Positions 16,401-27,000 of a stretch of DNA of 64,000 bases are shown here, piece by piece. The first letter of the stretch is position 1, and the number at the start of each line of letters is the position of its first letter. A program made the position numbers and the translations under genes. This DNA comes from Croceimicrobium sp963977415. GTDB taxonomy: Bacteria; Bacteroidota; Bacteroidia; Flavobacteriales; Schleiferiaceae. The stretch is taken from assembly GCA_963977415.1 (NCBI GenBank), contig CAXBOS010000007.1, forward strand, positions 128,438-192,437. Direction: 5' to 3'. The notes under the pieces are model-generated. The model saw only the letters and a list, made by a program, of their open reading frames with translations. It was not told where the DNA came from and ran no database searches.

Positions 16401-18086
16401 ATGAAACCTACCGGGCAACTACAATTCAAATTTCAAAAACTTTTAGCTCTGCTGCTAATTGTTATTCCGTCCTTAGTTTTTGGGCAATCTAGCCTAGGCC
16501 AACCAGATGTTTGGTTTTACGAACCAGCACCTTCTTACCATGCGAGTAATTTAAAAAAGCAAGCAATTGATTTAATTGGGAATCACCCAATTTTAAAGCA
16601 AGACTCAGTAATACGTGCTTTCAATAAAATTCAAGCTTTGCCTGAACGTGGATATAGTATTTTTTTAGTAGTACGTCCGCTTTATCAAAATATTTCAGGG
16701 AAAAGCTATGTGCGATTTAAGGGACTAGAGATTACAGATTCCAAAATAATGTATCGAGGGGCAGGGAGAGAATTTAATCCAGATAAAAACAAACCTTTAA
16801 TCTTATCTGCTTCATTTCCCGCCAGCACGAGAAGAGGAGGTCAATTAGCTAGTCCAACGATTGACACGACTATGTTTAAAGTGTCTGAAATCATCGCCTA
16901 TAACCGACTTTTCACCAAAGAAGAGCTTCGCTTAATGGAGGCTTATCTTTCTTTAAAGTATTCTATACCAACAACCAAGAACGACAATAAAACATTAAGA
17001 AGATATCCAACAGATAGCGTTAATAGCAGCTATTGGACGCCAAAGCAGGATAAAATATATGATCGCGAAGTTATTGCTCTAGGTAATTTCAGCTTCTCTG
17101 GCATTCAGCAAAGTCAGACCATAGCATATCACGACGATTCTTTAATAGTTGCGCTTGACACCATTGTTCCCTTTGGTCAAATGCCACAGCAATATTTACA
17201 AGAAAGAGCTTTTATGATTCTTTCAAAACGGATAGATCAAAGCATTGTATATGATTGTGAGCTACATCTAAACCAGCAGTTTCCCATTACGGCTTGGCGA
17301 ATGCGGACCAAAAATTTTCATGGCACAGCTGATAGTTTAAGACTTTATTATCCCAATCATCAAGCTTCTTCCTTTACTGATACTTTAATTTTAACGGATG
17401 GATTAGACACCATTAACTTAAAAGTAGAGCAATTAGGCTCTGACTTAAAAATCGCTTTGGCGCTTGCCAATATTTTACCAAATCGACTCTATCGCTTTCG
17501 CGTAAAAAGTAATCTTTGTGATGACACCGCAAGTATTGGCTTAAGCCCTTTAGAACCAGGATTAATGGCACTAAATGTAGATCCATTTTTACTTCCTCTA
17601 CAGGTAAAAGTAAATGCCGTCGATGGATCAATGCAAGTAGATACACTAATGTATGAAACACCGCTCTTGATAAGGCCGGGGTCAGAACAGTATGCTATTT
17701 GGGTGGAAAATGAAAATGGTGATTTGCAAAGCGAATTTCTAATTGCGGGTTCAGACACAAGTCAACAGGATATTCAGTTTGTAGAATCAGGCAAGCTATC
17801 TAAGGAGGAATTAGCTTCCTTTCAGCAACGAGTATTGGTCTATCCCAACCCAGGCTTTACAGGTGAGGAAGCCTTTTTTGAATTCCATCGCTTTTCTATT
17901 GATGAACCAATTAAGGTAAGTGTATTCGACCCCCAAGGTAAGCTGATACACCAAGAGGAACTTAAGGTGATCACCCCACAGCATAAATGGTCCTACACCT
18001 TAGGGCTGCCAGGTTACTACAGCTTTGTTTTTAGTAACGCCTCAAAAACCTTTACCAAAAAACTAACCGTTCAAAAACGCTTCTAG
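16401..18086 (+). CDS. Secreted protein with T9SS C-terminal sorting domain
   Basis: The 561-aa protein has an N-terminal signal peptide (LLALLLIVIPSLVFG, about residues 15-29). A concanavalin/LamG-like region follows, with the VSEIIAYNRLFTKEELRLME motif that is common before Bacteroidota sorting domains. The type A C-terminal domain starts at VYPNPGF near residue 478 and ends with TKKLTVQKRF. Such proteins cross the outer membrane through the type IX secretion system. It ends 5 bp before the giant SpvB/Rhs gene and is probably co-transcribed with it. It could help surface display or export of that protein, but this is inference. Confidence 0.85.
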   Translation: MKPTGQLQFKFQKLLALLLIVIPSLVFGQSSLGQPDVWFYEPAPSYHASNLKKQAIDLIGNHPILKQDSVIRAFNKIQALPERGYSIFLVVRPLYQNISGKSYVRFKGLEITDSKIMYRGAGREFNPDKNKPLILSASFPASTRRGGQLASPTIDTTMFKVSEIIAYNRLFTKEELRLMEAYLSLKYSIPTTKNDNKTLRRYPTDSVNSSYWTPKQDKIYDREVIALGNFSFSGIQQSQTIAYHDDSLIVALDTIVPFGQMPQQYLQERAFMILSKRIDQSIVYDCELHLNQQFPITAWRMRTKNFHGTADSLRLYYPNHQASSFTDTLILTDGLDTINLKVEQLGSDLKIALALANILPNRLYRFRVKSNLCDDTASIGLSPLEPGLMALNVDPFLLPLQVKVNAVDGSMQVDTLMYETPLLIRPGSEQYAIWVENENGDLQSEFLIAGSDTSQQDIQFVESGKLSKEELASFQQRVLVYPNPGFTGEEAFFEFHRFSIDEPIKVSVFDPQGKLIHQEELKVITPQHKWSYTLGLPGYYSFVFSNASKTFTKKLTVQKRF

Positions 18087-18091
18087 ATTTT

Positions 18092-21000
18092 ATGAAAACT
18101 GATCACATAACTCGTTTTGCATCCTTGCTCCTGGTTTTTTTCTTTTTGTCTAATGACCTAGTAGCAAGTGCACGTGCATTAGCCAATTGGAAGCATTTGC
18201 AAATCGGCACCTCTGCTAAAGAAGTTCTATCACCCAAATATCCAAGCTTAATAAATGCTCCTGCGGTTCACGAGAATGAAGCTGAAGCAGGAGAAAGTCC
18301 CACTAAAACAAGTGTAGCATTAAAACCAACACTTGACAAAAACACCATAGAGTTCCCTGCTATTGAGGCCACAGCACATTTGGGGATGGAGGTAAATATG
18401 CCATTAAATGATCCAAGAGATGATATATTCAATTTTCAATTGCCAGAAGACTTGGATTTCAATAATTGGACTTCAGCCTATTTGATTTACGAAGTAAAAG
18501 GATTGAAGGATGGTAAAGGTCTTGCAAAAAGCTTAAACTCCAATGAAACTTTTGGAACCAGAAATTTGGAGAAGTCCGAAACTTGGCATACCGTCCTAGA
18601 AAAAGTTAGCCCTCAAGACCTAAAAGTTGGGTTAAACTATTTAAGGTTTACCATGCCTAGCGCTACTGGAATTAGTGCAGAAGTGAAAAATGTAAAGATT
18701 CGACTTTCGGCCCTTCCTGACAATGAAATACAAAGCCCTAGACTGGAAAGGATTAAAACAACGGATTTAGATTATTTTAAATCTATTCCCGCGCTTGATG
18801 AGGGCTATGCCTATCAGTTGAGAGAAGTTGAAATGCCCGTTCTACCAGAAGGTCTTATAAATATTACTGGCGGTGCCAAAGCATATCAGCCATCCATGGA
18901 TGTGGTGAATAGTGCTGAATTTATTGGTTTTAAAATCAATATGGCTTCTCTTACCTCGCAAAGAAGTTTGAGTGAATTACAAGTCTTTTATTTTGATTAT
19001 CAAAGGAAAGCTTGGCAAGGGGTAGAAATTGATTCGATTGATACCCATGGTGAAATTGCTTTTGTCCCCAATAAAGGACAAACCCAATATTTTGGGGCTT
19101 TATTAAAGTCGCCTGAAATGCCTGAGGCTAGTGCTTTTGCACCAACTATGATACAGGGCATTGAAGCAGCTAACCCTGCAGAAGGCATGAATATTATGCA
19201 ACCTCCCAGTATTAGCAGAAAGGGAGAAGCAAATATTACTTACCCGCTTGATATACCATCAGGTAGAAAAGGAATGCAGCCAAATCTAGCTTTATCTTAT
19301 AATTCAGATGGTGGAAGTTCTTGGGCAGGCTATGGTTGGGACATCTCAATTTCAAGTATTTCTGTGGATACAAAATGGGGTGCACCAGTATTTAAGTCGT
19401 CTGAGCAGTCTGAAATGTATATCATGGATGGGAATCCATTAATTGAAGAAGGTGGTGAAAGGGCTAATCGAAGCGTTTCAGCTAGAAAAGTTACTGGAAC
19501 TACTTATTTTTTCACCAAGAGAGCAACCACTTTCAATAAAGTTGTACGAAAAGGGACGGATCCGACAAATTATTATTGGGAAGTCACTAATGCAGAGGGT
19601 GTTAAATTCATCTATGGCAAGTATAGCCAGAGCTACACTTTCGACAAGGGCGAGGGTAGCAGGCCTCTTAAAAACCATGAGCCTTTATTAAGAGATGCTG
19701 ACAGTAACATTGTAAAATGGGGTTTAACAGAAGTTTTAGATGTTGATGGAAATAATGTTGTTTACTCCTATTCAAAACAATATATCATCAACCCAAATAC
19801 AGTACAAACACCTGCTTTATTAGCCTATAGCTGGTACCCTAATAGTATTTTTTATACGGGTTCGGGTAATCGCCTAGGCCATTATATGATAGATTTTGAA
19901 GCCGATATTGAAAGAGTTGATGCTAGACTAAGTGGCAGATATGGCATTAAGGTCTTGGATCATAAACTTCTTAAGAATGTTAAGGTTAGATTTAAAGAAG
20001 AAGGATCTGCCACCTATAGCACTATTTTAAAGTCCTATGGCCTGACACATACAAATGAACAAGAGGGGAATTTATGGCAATGGAAGTCAATGCTGTTAGA
20101 GTTGAAAGAATTTAGGGGTACTAATTTGCAGCTCTTTACAACCCATGAAATGGAATACTACCCTTCAGATGTGACTTTTACTGCTCCAACAGAAAAAACA
20201 GAGATTGAAGTTAATTCATTGAACAATAGTTTCTTAGGTTCTGTGGCATTAGATGCAGTTGCAAGAATGCCCACTACCGCGTCCCTTGGAAGGATTTTCG
20301 CACCATCTCCTTTAGGCTCGAAAAATACTTCTACACATTCTTTCCATGCAAATCCTGGAATTGGCATTGTGCCAGGTGTATATGTAACTCCGGACAAGAA
20401 TTTTACTTTTAGTGTAAAAGTAGGCGGCTCAAATAGCACAACTAACGTTCAAACTTCTTGGCAAGATGTAGATGCTGATGGATTACCTGATTTAATTACG
20501 AAAGAAAGAAGGCAAGGCAAGGATAAACTTTACTATCAACCCTTGCGGTCAAATTCAAATATGTATTTCTTAGGTAGTAGAAGAACTATCAATACATCCG
20601 AAATATCAAGTACTCACAGGGCTGATTTCAACATTGGCTTTGAATCCTTAGTGAACTTATACGCCTTTCAAGCTTCTTACGGATTAAATTGGAATGATCA
20701 TAGTACTTATACTGATAGTTACTTGATAGATTACAATGCTGATGGAGTATTGGATTTAGTAAAAAAGAGCATAGGAAATAAGACTTTCGTTCATTTTGGA
20801 TCATTAGATGAACTTGGTAATTTGAGTTTCGAAATCGGTAGTGGAAATAGTTTGAGTCCTACTTTACAAGTTGGTCCTAGGCCGCTTATCACTGATGATC
20901 CAGTAGATGCCAAAATGGGCTCTGAAATAGTTCGAATTTGGGAGGCACCAGAAAGTGGAATTATAGACATAACAGGACAAGCGAATCTTACAAATGATGC

Positions 21001-24000
21001 TGACGGTGAGGTTGAGATAGCAATTCAATATAACAATACCTATCTAACTGGTGGATTCTCGACTATAAATTCAACCAACCCAACATCAGCAAGCTACCCC
21101 AATCTTGCAGTTACTAAAGGAGATAAAATTATGTTTCGTGTTCGGTCAGGCCTAGATAGTTATGAAGACTTAATTGAATGGGATCCTAGGATTTTTTACA
21201 CTTCTAGCGCCAATTTAATTGAACAATTAGATGGCGCAGGTAATGAATTGCTTAATACATCGGCATCAGATGGGTTTCTTCTTTCAGGTGGCGAGGCTAT
21301 AGTTGTAAAAGGCGACAATAGTGTAAAAATTGATTGGCCTTCAATTGCACTAGATGGGTTTAGTGATGATATTCAGTTTAGAATCAGAATTGAAGCTTAC
21401 GATCGGCTTAACACAAGCGATACAACAGCAATTTTTCGAGAAACTTATGTCAACTCGGTAAATACTCTACAAGGGTCTAAAGTGATTTCAGCTAGTCCAT
21501 CCGATTTTAGCGGGTTAAATCTTAATTCGAATATCTTAAACCAATTAGGGCAACAATTTGTACCTTTTGAGTTCTTAGATTCTTATGATGAAACTCAACT
21601 TCAGGGCATAACTATTAATTTACGTTTTGGCATTTTTTCAACATCCAACGTAAAATGGAATGATGTAAATTTGGATTGGAGGCCAGAAGTAACAATAACT
21701 AGTGAAGGCTGCGGCTTAGGAGAAAGTCAAGTTTTTTACCCAACAATTAATTACCAGACCTACAATCATTTTGTTGAAACAATGGAGCCCGAAAGCTTCA
21801 ATGGATTTGCAGGATTACATCGAGTTTGGCCTACTTTTCCGTCTCAGGGTATTATTGCAAGTGCTTTTTCTAACATTGGCAATCAAAGCCTTTCAGCCTT
21901 TCTCACAGTAAAATCAAATGAAACTTTGGTTACTAAAGCCAAAGTAGTGTTTAAACAAAATGGGCTTGTTGATGTCTTCAGCACAAATAGCGGGGGAGAA
22001 AGCATAAATCAAATTTTTTCTTCAACTGCCTTACAAGATTATTTTTCTTTTTTGCCTGAAGAACTTTTAAACACCGAAGAAGTTTATCTCGAGTGGTTTA
22101 GTAGTTCGGAAATTCTTGTTCCACTTTTGCAAGCAACAAGGCTAAATTTAATTAGTATTGCTTCTGGCTCTGTTGTGAAAGGGAATTTAAATGATCAGAT
22201 TTTTAACCGAAAGAAGAGTCTTCTAAATGATCATTGGTTGCACTGGGGAAGGTTTATGTGGAACGACCTGGACATGCAAACCAACAATCCAATAGACCCG
22301 CTTGATCTTAAATTACAAACAGAGTCTATTGCCTTAGCAAATGATTTAAGTGAATTAGAAGATCCCACTGAATCGAGCGACATTTCAAGTTTATTTAATA
22401 CTCAAAATGAGCCTGAAATTAAATTCTTACCCCTTATTGCAGTCAGAGGAGAGCTTTCCACTTCAATTCGAAACTACATCAAAACAAATGTCAATGTCAC
22501 ATCTAATGGCGCTAAGTCATTAGACAGATTTTCTGCATTAAATTCGCACTCAGCTGAATACAGAGTTACAGGAATCGTGGCCCCTTGGCATTTAGTTGAG
22601 CCAGATCTCGAAATCACCCCGAGTTCAAATAGTCCAATTCTGCCTGATATGGTTCCAGCAATGAGAAATAAAACCACCTCATACACTCTTGCAGATAATT
22701 TCTACGCTGGAGTAAATGGCCTAGGTGAAAACGGCAATTTCGGGGTCTCGCGTCATATAGATGACGCGGGCTTTTTCAATACTTCCGAAACCTTTATGAA
22801 AGACTTTAATGGTGATGGACATCCTGATATTTGGCAGAGCGACGATGTTGCAATCGTCTTTTCTGATTCTCGAGGAGGCTATCAAAATGGATTAGTGCCA
22901 ATTTCTCAAGGACCTAAAACTGATAGTAGAAATTTATTTTCGGCCTCGGTTGGTCTAGGGGCAACAATAAATATGCACCCTACAGTTATCAATTTTGATG
23001 ATGAGCAAGATTCATCCCCTCTAATTAATGGCCAAATCAATAAAGGTATGAGCATTTCGAAGTCGATTGGTCAAACCACCGTTGATATGCAATGGGTTGA
23101 CATCAATGGTGATGGGCTTCCTGACCGTATCGTTGAAAACACAAATTACTCAAATGGGAATATTTTAGTTCGATATAATATTGGCACATCACTCGCTGCG
23201 GGAGAAGCTCTTATCCAAACCTATAGGAATACACTGGAACAAAATGCAAGTACAAGTTTAAGTTTCCCAACCAATTTTAAGGCTAATAAGCTCACTAACG
23301 TAACGGTTAATGCTTTAGACAGTGAAAAAACTACTGAACTGCCGATGGATGGAAGCTTCAATTTCGGCGTAGGTATTAATCGAACTAGCTCCCATGCTGA
23401 GTCTTTTTTTATAGATATAAATGGAGATGGCTTGGTTGATAGGGTTATTGAGAAAAATTTAGTTAAGGGGTATGACATTTTTCTAAATAAGGGGTTAGAG
23501 TTTTCCAATGACCCTATTACTCTTTCTGTCGTTCCTGACTATTTTAATAGTACCAACTCGGTTGCATTAAATATCGGTGGAGCGGCAACTGTAGGCATTC
23601 CGCTAGCAACAATTTTATTGACGACTTTAAAGGGAACAATAGGTGGAGGTTATACTTACGCCTACTCGTCAGATCTTTCAAGCAGTTCATTTTCAGATGT
23701 TAATGGCGATGGTTATATTGACTTTTTAAAGACGGACTTTAATGAGGATTTAGAAGTGTACATTAATAAAAACGGAAAATCCCTCAAATTAAAAAAAATA
23801 ATCAATCCTTTAGGAGGTGCTTTTGCGATAGATTACGATTTCATAGGCCATAAAAATGGTTATTACGCAGCTGAAGTTAAAGCGCCTGCAGGTTTTGGCA
23901 TGGATAGCGAAGAAGTTCTTTGGGATATGCCACAGAGTAAATGGGTAATGTCTAAATTAGAAATTTTCGATGGCTATGATCTAGTTGAAAACGGCAATGA

Positions 24001-27000
24001 TCTCGATGGTAATGATTGCCAAAAATATACCTATCATTACGATGCAGGCATATACAGTAGAAGAGAGAGAGAGTTTTTAGGGTTTACTAGAACCGAAAAG
24101 CGAACTGAGGCTCTTAGAATACCTTTTAAAGATATTAACTCATTAAAAGATATAAGAGACCCTAGTTTTGATCCAAACTGCTACTATCTTGATAATAACG
24201 AAACATATGCCGAAAGGTATTACTCTGAATTAGCTTTCTACGAAAGCTTATATGAAAGGGATTTTAATAGTAGGAAGATTTTTGAATATAAAAACGGTGT
24301 TCTCCTAGAGAAAGCTAAGACATTGAACTATTCCGTTCATCAAAGCTGGAAACTAGATATTGGTTCATCATGCTCAAGCACTCTTCATCCCATAACACAA
24401 ATTGATAGGTCAACTCACTTAATACATCGTGAAGAACTCAGATACAACTATTATTCTGTAAGTCAAAGTGCTTCCACAGCCGGCGAAATTGAGCGTGACG
24501 TTAATGACGACTTACTTCTGGTAGACTTTTCAAATATCAGTGAACTAGCATCCGTTTTCCCAGCGGTCAAAAAATCTTTAAATTACTTTTATCCAGAAAT
24601 TGATACCTCCGAGGCGTTTCACAATACTTCACAGAATCCTCAGGCTGGATTGTTTCTTCAAGCTAAGGTAAATAGTATCACTAAATACGATAGATATTTC
24701 AATATTCTGCAGTCCACAATTGGGGCTGCTAACACTGACAATCAGTTTGTCTTGAGTTTAAAGAAAACCGTCAACTATAATAAGGTTGTCGAGTTTCCAT
24801 CAACAGTTAATGTGAAATTTTCTGGCGCTCCACTGCAGTTTTTAATTACAAACCCCCATGGATCTTCCACATTAATACCAGGAATAAAAAATGATTTTGA
24901 AGTTTATGAACTCGATGGTCCTCCCGGGTTTGATAACGATACTTTATTTTTACCACTAAGCCTTCTTGAAACTTCAGATTGTGGCATCAGTCCTGAACTA
25001 GATGAGCTTGGGGTTGATGTACCAATTACCTTTAGAAAGGTCGATAGGAAAGAAATTAAAATTTATGAGGCAAATCTTAGTAAGCCAGTAGATGTCGATC
25101 TTATAGCCGATATGAATTATCACGCACCCGTCATAGCTAGTGGTAAGACGGCTGTTTTGTCTGATCATGAAATTAGAATGAATAGTAGTACCAACCCACC
25201 TGTTCGTAAAACTACGTCAACCATTACTCCTAAGGGGCACTTAAAAAACATAGTGAACCATCTAGTTAGTTCATCATTGACTGCTACAACGTCCTTGCTT
25301 TACAATATATACGGCCAAGTCGTAAAGGTTACAGGACCGTCAAATTATTGGAATCAGAGAATGGAAATTGATTATAACTATGATTCATATTTGAACCAGA
25401 ATATTATTAACATCAGTAATTCCTACGGAGAAAGTATTTGTAACATTTATAGCGAAGAAGGCAATAATTTACTACTTCAAACTTCTGACATTAACAATCA
25501 TATTGTCCGTTATAAGTATGATGAGTTTAATAGGCTAAAAGTTGTATATGGGCCAAGGGAAATTTATACAGCTAATGCAAAACCAGCAATAATTTTCGAG
25601 TACTATAATCTTGGTATCGATCTTGGCCAAAGCTCCGCTTTAGAAAGAAAAGTTCCAGTTGCATTTACCTATCATAATATAAACGCAAGCAGATCAGCAC
25701 CTCCACCAGTAGCTGCATTAGATTGTAACGTCCTTTATGATCTAACTGGCAGATCTGAAAATCCAAGCTCATTAACATCTCCTTTAAGAACAGCCACTTT
25801 TATAGATGGAAGTGGCGAAGTTATTCAAGTTAAAAAAGATGTTTCTTGGTCTAATGCGGCTTCCTATGCTTCAAATATTGAAGTTAGCGGAATCGTAACG
25901 AAAAATCTTTACGGTTGGAAAACCTTGAATCGATTAAGCTTCTTGGATTTGGCAGCCGGTGAAACTACTCCTGTCTCATTTGGAGAGTTAATTATTGAAG
26001 ATTCGCAAAAGTCAGCTTCCACTAAATTTGATTATCTCGGACGGGCCTCAGCCGTTAAGCTTCCTTCTGAAGGAAGCAGTGTGCCTCAAGTTTTAACAGA
26101 GTTTAAATACAAGTGGAATGGGTCTACTACCTCTCCATTGTTTTACTCTGAAACTTTAGCTCCTAACGATTTAGATGCTAGAAGTTACTCAGATGCATTT
26201 GGGAGGCAAATTGAGGCGTGGCAGGGGAATGATAATTCAGGTTGGGAAATAACTAAATTCAGTTACGACAAACTAGGTCAATTATTAGAATATGTATCTC
26301 CCGCAGCGGCGCTAACTATCCCAACGCCAGCTTCAGATATTACCAGCTACACCTACGATGAATTTGGTAGAGTACTAACCGAAACACATACAGATAGAGG
26401 GTTGACCACTAACACTTATGATCTCTCCGGTAACTTACTAAAGGTTACAAATAATGCTTCTGAGGATATAGATATGACCTATGATTACAATAGACTCACT
26501 CTTAAAGAGTTCTCTAACACTGGAGGCGTCAATAACGTCAGCTTTACTTATGGGAGTTTGGGAGATGGTAAAAATGGAGCCGGACGCGTTGTTCAAATTC
26601 AACAGGGCTCCAATTTTATTATCCAAGACTATAAATACGATTTTCTAGGAAACTTAATTGAGGAAAAGAAAAATATAAGGATACCTCAAGCTGGTCCGCA
26701 GGAATTCACCACAAACTTTAACTACGATTCTTGGGGAAGAATTTTAGACATGACTTATCCAGACGATGAGGTAGTGACGTATGGTTATAACTTAACTGGT
26801 GATTTAAATTCAATGCAAGGAGAAAGGGCAGGCTATAGTCCACATGATATTTTAAATTCAGCTCTGTACGATGGTTTTGGAAATATGAAATCTTATGAAT
26901 TCGGTAATAGGGCGGAAACAAATTTATCGTACAACAACAATACCAGAAGACTAACAAATAGTGATGTAAATCTCACTTTTGGTGGCACTACTCAAACTTT